64,000 bases of DNA from Hermatobates lingyangjiaoensis (GCA_026182355.1 JAPFBL010000084.1:10213501-10277500); one strand, 5' to 3'; numbered from the stretch's first letter, positions 1-10,509 are shown. Numbers and translations are program-made. Notes: generated from the sequence alone by a model not told the origin.

Positions 1-75
1 AAATCATGGTGAGAAGGATCTTAGTTCTTTTTTGAATTTTGATTGTGGTTTAGAAGTTGAATTTTATATAATGAT
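1..75 (+). repeat. Relic of a PLE terminal repeat (F4-like tail)
   Basis: The first bases hold GGATCTTAG, a T run, TTGTGGTTTAG and GTTGAA in the same order as the 3' part of the F4 terminal repeats described below, but diverged and without the tail hairpin. The rest of the unit lies outside the window or has decayed. Confidence 0.35.
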
Positions 76-346
76 ACAGAAACGATTAAGATTATCAAAC
101 GGTAACCCAAACAGTAAAAGTACGAATCTCACTTTAAATTTGTCTGCCACTAGGATTCTCAATATATTGAAAAGAGAGTTTTGCTTTCATTTTCTCTTTC
201 TGTTATTCCTTGTCTTTTAATCGCCAATATATATATATCGTCTTTCCATTTATCAAGTAATATATATATATATATATAAAAAGATTTCACATAAACACGT
301 GAAACAACAATCAATGATCAAACCACAATAAGAAATGGGAAAACAA

Positions 347-389
347 GACTAAGATCTTTCAACCGTAACAAGCGGTCTTCGTCAGAGTC
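347..389 (-). ncRNA. Hammerhead-ribozyme-like motif, family F4
   Basis: On the minus strand: GACU (stem I) + CUGACGA + A + GACCG/CGGUU (stem II, one G-U) + GAAA + GAUC + UU + AGUC (stem I). The AUC triplet is a legal NUH cleavage site. Stem III would be only the A15.1-U16.1 pair with a G/A mismatch, so activity would need stabilisation, for instance as a dimer. There is one extra base after CUGANGA compared with the textbook core, shared by every family in this window. Confidence 0.55.
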
Positions 390-414
390 AAAAACCCAAC
401 TCAGTTGGGTTTTT

Positions 415-457
415 GACTCTGACGAAGACCGCTTGTTACGGTTGAAAGATCTTAGTC
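415..457 (+). ncRNA. Hammerhead-ribozyme-like motif, family F4 (partner arm)
   Basis: This is the mirror image of the motif at 347-389 with identical core, stem II and GAUC site. The transcript of either strand would carry one motif followed or preceded by its own antisense, so folding would compete with the palindrome itself. Confidence 0.55.
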
Positions 458-508
458 TTGTTTTCCCATTTCTTATTGTGGTTTGATCATTGATATATAT
501 ATATATAC

Positions 509-677
509 ATATATATGTAAAAGTTGGAAGCAGTCCTTCATTTAAACATACATTGTTAAATAACGCCCCATATTTGGCTTGTATCTGTTTCTTACACAAT
601 TTCTCTAGTTTCCGGAATTCCTTCCTCGTTTCTTCATTAAAACTATATAGCTTATCACCAATATTGCTAGTCAACAT
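509..677 (-). pseudogene. PLE ORF, N-terminal fragment (left F3 arm)
   Basis: Starts at the ATG inside the hammerhead motif and reads about 57 residues (MLTSNIGDKLYSFNEE..., charged helix-rich KLEKLCKKQ, then NNVCLNEGLLPTFT) before becoming repeated IY from (TA)n. Sibling fragments across the window share CL-x-E-x-LLP and the upstream Lys/Glu-rich stretch. The N-terminal region of PLE proteins lies before the RT domain; no catalytic motif is present. It is a truncated copy, not a gene. Confidence 0.7.
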
Positions 678-708
678 GTTTCAAATGTACCACATTCATC
701 TTCAGGAC
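670..708 (-). ncRNA. Hammerhead-ribozyme-like motif, family F3
   Basis: Minus strand: GUC (stem I) + CUGAAGA + U + GAAUGU-GGU-ACAUUU (six-pair stem II, one G-U) + GAAA + C-AU-G-U (two-pair stem III) + U + GAC (stem I). The predicted site is GUU. The AUG formed by the stem III loop and its closing G is the start codon of the downstream PLE ORF. Stem II is intact here but damaged in the partner arm. Confidence 0.6.
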
Positions 709-747
709 AATAATGAGAATAATAGTAGGATTGTTATACTCATTAAT

Positions 748-786
748 GTCCTGAAGATCAAGATGGTACATTCGAAACATGTCGAC
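748..786 (+). ncRNA. Hammerhead-ribozyme-like motif, family F3, stem II damaged
   Basis: The core CUGAAGA, GAAA, stem III and GUC site are kept, but stem II has become CAAGAU/ACAUUC with three of six pairs lost. Stem I is GUC/GAC. It is probably inactive or weak. The following codons begin MSTSNIGDKLYSF. Confidence 0.5.
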
Positions 787-903
787 TAGCAATATTGGTG
801 ATAAGCTATATAGTTTTAATGAAGAGACGAGGAAGGAATTCCGGAAACTAGAGAAATTGTGTAAGAAACAGATAAAAGCCAAATATGGGGCGTTATTTAA
901 CAA
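779..903 (+). pseudogene. PLE ORF, N-terminal fragment (right F3 arm)
   Basis: The same opening as the left arm (MSTSNIGDKLYSFNEE, then RKEFRKLEKLCKKQ), cut off after KYGALFN where the coding sequence itself has AATATAT and merges with (TA)n. The different truncation point from the left arm suggests that ends are set by chance A/T microhomology. Confidence 0.7.
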
Positions 904-924
904 TATATATATATATATATATAT

Positions 925-1725
925 CAGTGGCGACTACTGACCTTTTTCTTTAGGCATGCAATTTTCAAAGAATAAAAGAAATACAGAGAAATACCCTTTT
1001 AATTCTCATGTTTAGTCTTTTCATGTTGCACAAAAGGATAATGATGTATTAAAAACATTTTATGGGCATTTGAATCAGGTTTTATTTGGAAATACTTTTA
1101 ACATTAACTTTTATTTACCAATACAATAAAAATAGGCAAAAAATGTTTTTATTAAAGAAAGAGATACACAATACATCATTTGAATAAAAACTTCTTGCAA
1201 AATTCTTCGATAACAAAACCATAAAACTTCTCTCTATCTGCCATGAGATCTTTAAGTAAATGTCTTTCAATTGAAATTAGGGATAAATTAGACAATCGCT
1301 CTTCACTTTGGGAGCTTCGTAAATAACTTTTAATTCTTTTGAGGACAGAAAACTATCTCTCAACACTTGCTGTTGTTATGGGAATAGTCATAACCAAATT
1401 CATGTGTTTATACATTTTCGGAAGACCTGTGTGTAAATCAGTTTCCAGTATGTATTTGAGGAGCTCAGCAAGCCTGAGTTGCAGTGTATGCAAACTTCGT
1501 TCTTGTTTCTCTTGGCAATTAAGACCATTTTCATTAACCAGAAATGATAAGAGTAAACCCCTGCATTGGGAAGCTTAGCGCAATCATAGAAAATGGTTCC
1601 TTAGCGTGTAGTGGAAAAAAAAGGGGGTTCCTTTAAATATTTCGAGTCTCGAACATTTTGGTTTCTTTAAAGATGAATTCTATGCATGCAATGCATGTGT
1701 TGCATTCCCTGAGAAATCGCCACTG
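925..1725 (-). mobile_element. hAT-family DNA transposon remnant
   Basis: The left end CAGTGGCG (925) is matched by the right end CGCCACTG (ending 1725), typical of hAT terminal inverted repeats. Each side is flanked by ATATATAT, consistent with an 8-bp target duplication, although the surrounding (TA)n makes this ambiguous. At 801 bp it is far shorter than an autonomous hAT of 2.5-4 kb, so it is internally deleted. It inserted into the (TA)n that bounds the F3 palindrome. Confidence 0.85.
1180..1590 (-). pseudogene. hAT transposase C-terminal fragment
   Basis: Reading minus: LLELLKYILETDLHTGLPKM, then MTIPITTASVER-stop-FSVLKRIKSYLRSS, QSEERLSNLSLISIE and a Lys-rich tail. This is the hAT dimerisation block (consensus ...ASxERxFSxLKxIKxxLRSSMxxERLxxLxLLSIE). 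One in-frame TAG interrupts ER/FS. No upstream transposase domain remains, so the copy is dead. Confidence 0.85.
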
Positions 1726-1733
1726 ATATATAT

Positions 1734-1815
1734 ATATATATATTAGTATATTTTGGGAGGAGACCTTCATTTAGACACGTTTTATGAATATCGGCATACT
1801 CTTTAGTAATAATAT
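1734..1815 (-). pseudogene. PLE ORF N-terminal fragment in (TA)n
   Basis: Minus-strand EYADIHKTCLNEGLLPKYTN followed by IY repeats. It shares CLNEGLLP with the F3 fragment at 509-677. Both sides are (TA)n, so only about 25 codons survive. Confidence 0.6.
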
Positions 1816-1827
1816 ATATATATATAT

Positions 1828-1970
1828 ATATATCAATGATCAAACCACAATGAGAAAATGGGAAAACAAGACTAAGATCTTTCAACCGTAACAAGCGGTC
1901 TTCGTCTCTTTGCCCCATTTTCTTATTGTGGTTTGATCATTGATTGTTATTTCACGTGTTTATGTGAAAT

Positions 1971-1985
<15 letters not shown>
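1828..1985. repeat. F4 terminal-repeat palindrome with deleted centre
   Basis: The left arm reads from ATCAATGATCAAACC to the minus hammerhead 3' half (GATCTTTCAACCG...GGTCTTCGTC), then jumps to CCCCATTTTCTTATTGTGG of the opposite arm. The core CUGANGA is lost at the junction. The right arm ends in the TTTCACGTG..GTGAAA hairpin and (TA)n. Confidence 0.75.

Positions 1986-2050
<65 letters not shown>
1973..2050. repeat. Compound microsatellite (TA)n(TG)n
   Basis: About 45 bases of TA followed directly by about 30 bases of TG. It sits at the outer end of the F4 unit. Confidence 0.95.
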
Positions 2051-2053
<3 letters not shown>

Positions 2054-2864
2054 GTGTAGTAAATTTTTTTTAACAAGAACAAATTAGTTTGAGGATGTAT
2101 GTGAGTTTAATGTCTTCTGAGTTCCCCATTTTCCATATTTGGTCAGTACACTGCTGGTTAAGAGTATTTGATTTGTCATGATAACAGTTGACATGTTTAC
2201 GATCGTTGTTTTTTTAGATATAGACATTATTTGCTTTTCCTCTTGTAGCAATCATAGATGCTTCAACTTTTTTACTTAACATGGACATTATAAGATGAAA
2301 ATTGGATGAACACTGGATTATGTAAAAGATTTTTAAAAAAAACTGTATTAACATTTACCTGTCCTTACTGTCAAATTTGTTTATCACTATTTTCTTAAAG
2401 ATAAATATATTCAATGTAGATTCGATTTTTTCACACTAAGATGATATATTTTAATTCTACATTAATGTTCACTTTAATGTTACGTCTTCTTTATCATGCT
2501 ATTTTGGATGTTTAGTCTGCTAAACGTTTTAACTCAATGTTGGTTTACCAATTATATTTTAAATATGTGTGTTTTATAGGTAATTATTTCAATACTTCTG
2601 TTTTAATTTTTTTAATTGTCAATTATATTTTCAAAATTGTTTGACATTATTGGGAATATTTATTACGTTGCTTTTAGTGCAGTTCGTGCTCACCCCGTAT
2701 ACGAAATAAGGCCGGTATTAATATATGGTAGAATTATAACTCTATTAAAACAAGAGGTAGGTAGTATTAATTATATAATGCATGGGTTAGTTACACTCGC
2801 TTACTAATAAGGAAATGAAAGGTTTGATCGTGATATTTATGAAAAAGTAAATTTTGTAAAGGAG
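2051..2864. other. Unassigned AT-rich intronic sequence
   Basis: No coding, repeat or RNA signal that I can support. A short open frame at 2616-2807 has no recognisable motif. Confidence 0.5.
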
Positions 2865-3050
2865 TAAATTGGAAGGGTGGTGGACATTAGTGAGATGGAT
2901 GAGCGGGATGGGTGATGCAGAGCCTGCTCGGCGTCTGGTCAAACAGAGATACGTCGGCAATTAGCCCAACTCATGGCTGGGCATGTAATGACTGCTGTGC
3001 CGCATCACCGCTACCCACCCGGCTTCCCAACAAATCAAAGTAGCTACAGA
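2865..3050. promoter_or_regulatory. GC-richer island, candidate regulatory element
   Basis: A sharp rise in G+C against the AT-rich background, with GGTCAAACA, GGCAATTAGCCC and GCATGTAATGACTG. No reading frame is sustained. Islands of this sort in introns of developmental regulators are often conserved enhancers; only alignment to another species could show that. Confidence 0.3.
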
Positions 3051-3959
3051 GGAAACAAAAAAATCTCTAATAATTAACTAAATATATCGCAAATTAAAAC
3101 AAATAAAAATCAAACTTAGTAATCATAATTTTAGCTTCTTCAATGAGTCCCACTAGTAGCATTTCTTATTGTAATCGCAGAAGGTCTATATTTCGATAAA
3201 AATTTAGGGTGATTTCGGAACTATCTTCCCAATCACATTTGCTGGCAATCACAATCATTGCTACTTTTCTCAAATCTTTACAAGCCATCTCTAATCTTTA
3301 ATATGTTCCGATTCTATAGCATTTCCTTTGTTAAAATCAATTTGAGTCAACACTTCACCACCGGTGAATAAAATTTTCATACAGTTAAACATATTAATTT
3401 TAATTGGATTTGAACAGTAGTCAGTATTTATTGATACGAAATTTGTAAATTTGATAGGTTATATACCAACCCTTGCTTTGATATACCAACCTTTGATAGG
3501 TTTGCAACCCTTGCGCCATCTTCTTCACAGACAAACTTTCTGGTTTCAGGTCTCTTTAACGCACATTTCCAAATATTCCTATCTACAATTCTGTTGATCA
3601 CAATAAATAAAGGCTATTTACTTAGAGCTGTGGAATAAACTTCATTGAAAGGATTTCTTGTTTTGCTTAGAGTAGAGCAGTCCGTTATGCCGTGGCACTC
3701 TGTCAGAGGGAAATTACGGAGTTCATGCATTCTACTGAATAAATTCATATACTGTAGACAATGAGTCATCGTTTATTCTATGCACGTACCTAGTAAAAAG
3801 GAATAGATTCATTAAATACTTCGTTACCTTGCTAGAAATATAGTGTAGTGATAATAAAAACATTTGATTTCGAGATTCTGTAGATTTACACGTTTTGAGG
3901 GCTCCATTTTTTGAAGTTTTTGCGATCACATCTGTGGATGATATGTGAAACAGTGTGGG
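3051..3959. other. Unassigned intronic sequence
   Basis: AT-rich sequence with a local imperfect duplication around 3468-3510 (ATATACCAACC...TTTGATAGGTTTGCAACCCTTG). No gene signal. Confidence 0.45.
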
Positions 3960-4720
3960 CACGCTACAGCTGATACCGTTTGATGTAGCAAATTCATATT
4001 TTACTTAAAAATAGCCCTTACAGTGTAGATGTGCATTATTGTTTTCGGGCAATATTTCCTTATGGGAAAGTTCTTTCCTTTGAAAAATGTAACTTTAAAC
4101 ACAATTTTTTTCTCCTAATCTACTTACTCTTGTTAATAAACATTTGGTATTAATATGAGACCAACTGCTGCAATGACTTGGAAAATTTCGGAATTATTTA
4201 ATAATCAGAAAGGTCCTTTCTTATGTAAAATGTAAATATTTTGACTAACAATTGATTCTGAAAGCCTGTGGACAAGATACAGGTCACACCATTTGACGGA
4301 TGGTATAATAAAGTCATACCAAAAAAAAAGCACTTTTTGAGAGGATGAGCTGAATACTTTTTCATGAAATTACATAAACGAAAAAGAGCTTTATATTACA
4401 ATTTATGATTTCAGAATTTTTTCTTACTTTAAATGACTACTAAAATTTTAGCATGCATTTTATAGTATCTACGCAATTAGATAAGTCTCGATACTTAACG
4501 TTCCATGAAGTATTGATATTCTGTAAAAAAAAGTAGACTTAAAATTAAAAACCTGCCAAAAAAATTCTGAAAATGTTGACTATCGTTATATATTGCGATA
4601 TAAATAGAAAACTGTACTTAAATTAATTGCTAATTTATTGTGCTTGTTGGATTTATTTACATCGACTTATAATTTTTTTAACAAAATCGAGTCAAACAAT
4701 GTAGTTATTAATAACTTTTA
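3960..4720. repeat. Dispersed repeat family R1, copy a
   Basis: Blocks match the copies near 13.97 kb and 40.3 kb in the same order: a GATACCGTTTGATG segment, a GATTCTGAAA..GTGTG segment leading to GGTCACACCATTTGAC, and a TTGTTGGATTTATTTACAT end. Identity is moderate and interrupted by gaps. No terminal repeats or coding remnants were recognised, so the class is unknown. Confidence 0.5.
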
Positions 4721-5221
4721 CAAGATTTTGAAATTCTTACAATGTAAGAACTTCTTTCAGATGATATTTAAGACGAATAAAGTTCTTAAAACTGTGATAA
4801 CAATTCAAGGAATGTACTTTATCGTTCCTTATGACTAAACGACAACTACTTTTAAGCAATTTATCCAGTAACTCTGTAAACATCGACATTTGTATTAAGT
4901 ATTACCATAATGTGAATATAATTATTTTAAAATGAGTATTACTACACTAAACAAACAACTAATTATCTTCTAATTGTAGTAAATTGATAAGATTTTAGTG
5001 AATTAGGATCTGGTACGGAAAAACACCTATCTGTAGAGCACAACACAGTCAGGCCAAAAATTTTTGTTATTAAAATAGTCAAATTTTTGGGCCTTTATCG
5101 GATAACTTCAGGGTGCTTCTTCGTAATACACTGTCGAATCCATTGAATTAGTTCTAATAAATTGATCTATTAATTTAAAAACAAATGGATTACAATAATC
5201 TAATGCAAGAATAATGAGTGT
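4721..5221. other. Unassigned AT-rich sequence
   Basis: Contains an imperfect inverted pair near 5053-5095 (GGCCAAAAATTT / AAATTTTTGGGCC). Nothing else can be assigned. Confidence 0.45.
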
Positions 5222-5605
5222 AAGTATAAGATGTACCACAACTGAAATGCCCTCTAAAGGATGTCCTCAGGCGAGTAGTTGTGAATGACCTACTGGATAC
5301 TATAAATAATCATGGTTACAATATAGAATATACAGAAATCCTTGTTATTATAGGAAGACGGATTCTTGATGGTATAGCATTTCAGTTGATGGAGCTTTCT
5401 CAACAGTTTGTTAATACATGTTAAAGGAAGAAAGGTGAATATAAATCTAGTTACAACGGTAGAATATGAGGAATATTTGTTTGTTTCAATTGTTAAAAGA
5501 TACAATGCTCTTCACAGAATATTTACAGGGAGCGAAGAAGTGTCCACGATAATCATTAGTAGTGGAGAATGCTTGCTCTCAAGATACTATCTGTTTTACT
5601 AAAGG
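5222..5605 (+). pseudogene. Jockey-like non-LTR retrotransposon reverse transcriptase fragment
   Basis: Read in shifting frames on plus: SKGCPQ, then VVVNDLLDTINNHGYNI, a stretch where the YADD box is expected but decayed (EYTEILVIIGRR), then AFQLMELSQQFVNTC-stop. This order matches motifs of Jockey/CR1-type RTs (GCPQGGVLSPLLWN, VxxDLLxxLxxxGY, YADD, then a helix before W-C). At least one frameshift and several stops are present. Only the palm region is left. Confidence 0.65.
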
Positions 5606-7304
5606 GTTATAATAAAAATAATAATAAATCGATAGATTATTCTATATCAATGATTTGATATTTGTTATAACTGATGAAACAATCAAGCAATATTAAAATA
5701 AATGAAATCATTAAATTCATTAACCATAAGTTCTATGATACTTTACAGAACTCAAAACGTCCAAGCGATAGCCACAGAAGATAAAATCAAAACAACATTC
5801 TTTGCTATCGAGTTTGACATTATGTTTACTTTTAGTAAGTAAAGTCGAATGTAGGTCACTTTAAATGTTTTTCTTAATTACCTGAATATATGTTGAATAT
5901 TTTCGTGCTGATAGTAAGGTTTTTCATTTGTAAATCGGTGTGACGTACCTTCAAGTAAGGTTTAAAAAAAATGCAGCATCATATCTGAGGTAAATTTCTA
6001 AAGATTTAATGGTACTTAATTTGTAGTTTAAACAGATGTCAATTTTATTTTTTATATTTGTTTTAAGAATGTAGTTCGTTATAATTTTATAACTGTGTTA
6101 AATTCTATAAAATCTCAGACAGTGCAATTGTTGCAATATCTTCTTTTATTACTTCTTTCTAAGTGGCATAGCATACGTATCTTTTAAAAAAAATATAACT
6201 ACTTCAATTTCTAAAATATTTGTTTGAACAGACTGGTTTGTATACGAGTATAATCTTAAAACTAGAATTCAATAACTAAATTGCAATAACATTGACATTA
6301 TTGTAGTCACAAAACTTTTTGAAATTCCTCCCTTTATTTTACGATGCATTTTATAGTATTTATGAAAGTTATAGATAGAATTTATAACTTACAGTTATAA
6401 ATTAATGTTACATATTTATGGTAATTACATAATATTAATGTAACATTCCTTCAAATGAGTGAACGGTTGTTTTACAACCATACAAATATTGCATATTCAT
6501 AGCAATAGGACATTGTTTCAAATTATCAATTTTATTGTTTTTATGAAATGATCCATTCTGTTGAATGACGCTGACATTTGACATATTTTCTCTGCACTTT
6601 TCTATAAAAAATTAATTTATTTATTATTTAGCTATTTGGTTTTTAAGTAATCAAGCAAGAGACATATACATGAAAGTAGTTTTAAAGCAAAGCCTCTTAG
6701 AGACCTTTTTAGATTTCTACGTGTTTTTATTTTCTGCATATTTTTATAGGTTATTTGTTTTTCCCGTGTTTTCTTGATGTATTCTCATTTCAAATTATTG
6801 TTAGTTAATCATGATTAGTCTCAGCGAATGGTAAACGAAGTCTTTATTTAAAACTTGATGATAGTCTTAACGACTATTAATTAGCTAATCCTAGTTACTT
6901 TTAACAAATATCTTCATTAGTGTTGAAGAGCAATAAAGAAAAACTTTAAATGTTGGCATGGAATTTTCCCTGTAATTACAAGGAACATGCCTTATATACT
7001 GCTACCTCTACGTCCAGTTTTGCTTAAACTTTTTCATTCAAATCACCACCTGAACTGTTGTGATTTTGGAAAAAGTGTTTCTCACTTTTCACGTCATTAA
7101 ATTATTGAATTAACATTTTTTTAGAATTTTTTCTCGTAAGAAAAGATTTTATATAAAAAGATAAAATATTCCATAAATTGTTTTTATTCTTCTACAGATG
7201 TTCTAATGATGTCATTGTTAATGGAAAGAGTTATGTACTGAACAATGGTATATACAGAGTACTAGATATAAGTGAATATGCAAAAAAAAAAATTTTTTTT
7301 AATG
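5606..7304. other. Unassigned AT-rich intronic sequence
   Basis: No sustained reading frame, structured RNA or repeat recognised. Composition is uniform and AT-rich. Confidence 0.5.
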
Positions 7305-7610
7305 AATAGAGAGAGGATGGATGGGGAATAAAGATAGAGGAAAGGTTGTGTTTTATTAGCGTTAAGTTGGTATTGTTCCGGGAGGGAGGGCGTGGTGAGA
7401 AAATCAATGGCGAGTGCCAAGGAGACGCTCGCTCTGCCACCACCCTTTCTCGTAGAGAAGTCAACTAAATTCTAATTGTCCGCCAGTGGACCATTAGGGC
7501 GTGGGCGGAGGATCTGCTGACGTACACTGTATAATACTGCTTATTACGAATAACAAGGGGCGTGTCCCACCTTCCCCGATTAGATGAAAATCCAACCCTC
7601 ACTCGTGCAT
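7305..7610. promoter_or_regulatory. GC-richer island with an EGR-type site
   Basis: Stands out in G+C from both flanks. It contains GCGTGGGCGG (7499-7508), which matches the EGR/zinc-finger consensus, plus CTAATTGTC and CCATTAGGG homeodomain-like cores. The open frame at 7231-7464 on minus has no family motif and is treated as chance. Confidence 0.35.
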
Positions 7611-9240
7611 TACAGCTTTCTTTTTATTGAACGTTTCAATTAAAGCGATTTTCAGATTAAGCACTTATTAATTTTCACTGGTATATAATAGGCAATAGTT
7701 GCATTCATATAACATATTTCTGACTATTGCATGTATTAAAGAATTGGATCAGTACAAACTTTAGTTCATATACGGAAAATAATGGTGGGAATTACAAAAA
7801 TGGCACTGATACTCATCCAACTCACAACATAAAACATGCTATCTTCAAATAAAATCAACCTATATGATCATATCTTAATGTTTTATAAATCAATTATGGT
7901 ATCATAAAAAATCCATTTGATACCGTTTGGTGGGTGGATCATTCTGATGTTATATCCAAATATAAGCCTTACTCTTGGCGTATTATTGCATCATGGAAAA
8001 TCCACATAAGTTCTTCGACATCATTTTTTTTTTCTTCTGGACTGTGAATTGTAGTTAGTTGAATTTTGAAGTTATTATGGATTGATATTGGTGTTAATAA
8101 AAAAAAATTAGAACTTATCAATTAGAAGAAAGTCAGTTTTGTCTGGAAAGGTAAAATGGTTGACTTGTTATAAAACTGAAAGCTGATGATTATTATACTG
8201 GTCACACAATTTAATTGATCACAATGAGATTACCGAAAAAGATAGTTGATTGAGCCTCATTGTTATTTGTTGAAATTAACCCATTATAGTACATTTTGTG
8301 AATTCAGAAAATATTTTTTTGTCACTAAATTACTAACACTGGAATATTGCAATTTTCTTTGGACTTTGGAAGAGAAAATGCTATCACTAAAATGACAACT
8401 TTAAATTCTGCAGTTACTTGTGCTATTATAGTGGTTAAATGTTGCTATAATTGACAAAAAGGATACATCCACATAACAATAAATGAAGTTATTAAAATGA
8501 TGTCCATAAATTTGACAATACGTCTATTGCCATTTTAAAATAACAGAAATAATGGCATCATTTATCAGTGGGCCCGGTAATAGTAAAGTTAAATTAATGT
8601 AGACCTCTCCAAATTATTTCTTAATTTCTTTTGTCTATGTCTACAATAAAATTGTTTCGGAACATAAGGGTCTCAGATATGTAAATGTACGCTCATAAAA
8701 TAACAGGAGGGTAAACATTGTTTCCAATAGAGAATTGTTATACGTGTATCCAGCGGGATACACTGTTTGCAGTTATTTCAAAAGATTTTGAGAATGTTGG
8801 GAAATTAAAGGATATGTGATTTGTAACTATTACTGCTACTGTTAATTTTTCCTCCTAAGAACTGTTTTCTTAAATTGTCTTAGTTTAATGACAGAAATAT
8901 ACAATTCTCAATTCACATCTGCATACCGTCATCTTGAATTGCTTTATAAACTGCTATGGATCAAACTATACTTCCTGAGTATTAAAAATATATTTAATAT
9001 ATATAGCTGAATAAATGTAAGTAAAAGTTTGTGATCATCACATACCTCTTATTTTTTGCTCTTATAGAGAATACCAATATAATACTTCTCATATGTTTTA
9101 TCGTAGTGTGTTTGTAATATAATGGTTCACTTGCAATATTTAATTTACTATTATTGATTATTTCAATATGCTATTTCTTTATGCTCAATGTCAAAAAGTT
9201 AGACAAGTACAAAACTTTTTAAAGATATTTTTAACATGCA
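7611..9240. other. Unassigned intronic sequence
   Basis: A piece near 7910-7970 (TTTGATACCGTTTGG..GGGTGGATC..ATATCCAAA) resembles internal parts of the R1 family, too short to be sure. No other feature seen. Confidence 0.4.
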
Positions 9241-9248
9241 CAGACACA

Positions 9249-9249
9249 G

Positions 9250-9282
<33 letters not shown>

Positions 9283-9302
9283 ACAGACACACACACACAC
9301 TA
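9249..9302. repeat. Microsatellite (TA)n(CA)n
   Basis: TATATATATA followed by CA repeats with one AACAG interruption. There is no recognisable PLE fragment directly attached. Confidence 0.9.
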
Positions 9303-9824
9303 AACACATATGCACATGCACAGACAGTCTAAACTTAAACATTTTGATGTGAACAATATGCCAGTTCGTATAAAATCGAAGTAAGAAGCGCAAAGCAGTT
9401 TTTATGTAGCTCACAGCTGGCTTTAGATGAATCAGTGGTGCTGTATCGTGAGGTGAACAGTAACACAGTCCGTCGTCAACGGACATAAAAAGCAAAACGC
9501 AGTCCTTATATAGTCCTTATATTAGGTATTATTTGACTTCCTAATTTGTTCCTGAAATGATGGTAATCGACCCACTAATATAAGTAATAATGAGTGAGCA
9601 CAAAAAAATTTTACATTTAAACTCATTTTTCTAATTTCGTTCCAATTACGCCAACAGAGTATTATTTATGTTGTCGTAGTGGAAAGCAAAACAAACTTCT
9701 TCCCTTCTTCGTTTTGCTGCCATAGGGCTTTCTGTGTATACATACACCCCTCAACCTCCTCTAAGGAGATTAGACAAATTATATAGAAGTTAGTTTTATT
9801 TCTCATGTTTATTGTAAAATCTTG

Positions 9825-9859
<35 letters not shown>

Positions 9860-9917
9860 TTAATATCCAAAAAATTGATTAAGAAAAAGGTAGGAAACAA
9901 TTTTAATCACACACACA

Positions 9918-9948
<31 letters not shown>

Positions 9949-9962
9949 CACTTATATATATA

Positions 9963-10011
<49 letters not shown>
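9825..10011. repeat. Compound microsatellite block (TA)n / (CA)n / (TA)n
   Basis: Three arrays: (TA)n at about 9827-9855, (CA)n at about 9908-9951 with a single phase break, and (TA)n at about 9953-10010. A TTTCTCATGTTTATTGTAAAATCTTG segment just before 9827 looks like a PLE tail relic. Confidence 0.9.
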
Positions 10012-10012
<1 letters not shown>

Positions 10013-10151
10013 TTCAACGGAAAATTAGAGACAGTAAGTGTGTTTGTCCCTTAGTTCTGTGTTTGTGATTCATTGTGAAACGTATATATATATATATATA
10101 CGTTTAACAATGAATCACAAACACAGAACTAAGGAACAAACACACTTACTG

Positions 10152-10184
10152 TCTCTAATTTTCCGTTGAACCGTCATCAGGAGA
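10152..10184 (-). ncRNA. Hammerhead-ribozyme-like motif, family F2
   Basis: Minus strand: UCUC (stem I) + CUGAUGA + C + GGUU-C-AACG + GAAA + AUUA + GAGA (stem I). The base pair next to GAAA is broken (G against G), unlike the partner arm. The cleavage site would be UUA. Confidence 0.5.
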
Positions 10185-10303
10185 GTTGAGATAGGGACAC
10201 CAAGCACACTTTTGAAGCGACGGTTTGGAGACCGTCTCCAACCGTCTTCCAATTGGGTCTCCAACCGTCGCTTCACAAGTGCGCTTGGTGTCCCTATCTC
10301 AAC

Positions 10304-10336
10304 TCTCCTGATGACGGTTCAACCGAAAATTAGAGA
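10304..10336 (+). ncRNA. Hammerhead-ribozyme-like motif, family F2, all helices intact
   Basis: UCUC/GAGA stem I, CUGAUGA, one extra C, GGUU/AACC stem II, GAAA, stem III A-A/U-U, cleavage site UUA. The stem II loop is a single base when all four pairs form, so the top pair is probably open. Both strand-exchange sides of stem I touch the core directly. Family F2 uses different bases from F1, F3 and F4 in every helix. Confidence 0.6.
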
Positions 10337-10509
10337 CAGTAAGTGTGTTTGTTCCTAAGTTCTGTGTTTGTGATTCATCGTGAAACGTTTGTTGTCCTTT
10401 TGGATTATTTTCCTGTTTACAATATATATATATATAAAAGAAACGGTCCAGCGGACTTTTTATATATATATATACATATATCGTCGCCGCTCCGCCTTCC
10501 TGCGAGACT

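Larger units (their letters stand above)
279..500. repeat. F4 palindrome: two head-to-head PLE terminal repeats
   Basis: A near-perfect inverted repeat is centred on base 402 (AACCCAACT c AGTTGGGTT). Each arm holds a hammerhead-like core, an ACAAGACTAAGATC segment, CCCATTT..TTGTGGTTTGATCATTGAT, and in the left arm a tail hairpin built on TTTCAC..GTGAAA around a CACGTG. Both ends run into (TA)n. The same arm is the 3' end of the RT-bearing PLE at 38.6 kb, so this is a solo or foldback copy of a PLE end. Confidence 0.85.
495..910. repeat. F3 palindrome: two head-to-head PLE 5' ends
   Basis: An inverted repeat is centred near 727. From the centre outward each arm carries a hammerhead-like motif, an ATG, and the opening codons of a PLE ORF, then breaks into (TA)n. 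The left arm runs further (to the LLP motif) than the right, which stops after ALFN. The arms differ by scattered substitutions, so the palindrome is not fresh. Confidence 0.8.
10011..10440. repeat. F2 palindrome with head-to-head hammerhead-like motifs
   Basis: A partial plus copy (10011-10085) precedes a (TA)n and then a palindrome centred near 10240. From the centre outward each arm has CCAACCGTC, CTTGGTGTCCCTATCTCAA, a hammerhead-like core, GACAGTAAGTGTGTTTG and GTGATTCAT..GTGAAACG. The unit ends at (TA)n on the right. It is the same family as 38.70-38.99 kb. Confidence 0.8.

Noticed and set aside
318..677. 119-codon minus frame across two palindromes
   Set aside because: Only the first 57 codons are PLE-derived; the rest reads through (TA)n into the F4 unit and is not a protein.
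9490..9530. Another PLE N-terminal fragment
   Set aside because: GCAGTCCTTATATAG resembles the AGTCCTTC..TTTAAACAT of F3 arms but no codons of the CL-x-E-x-LLP block can be read.
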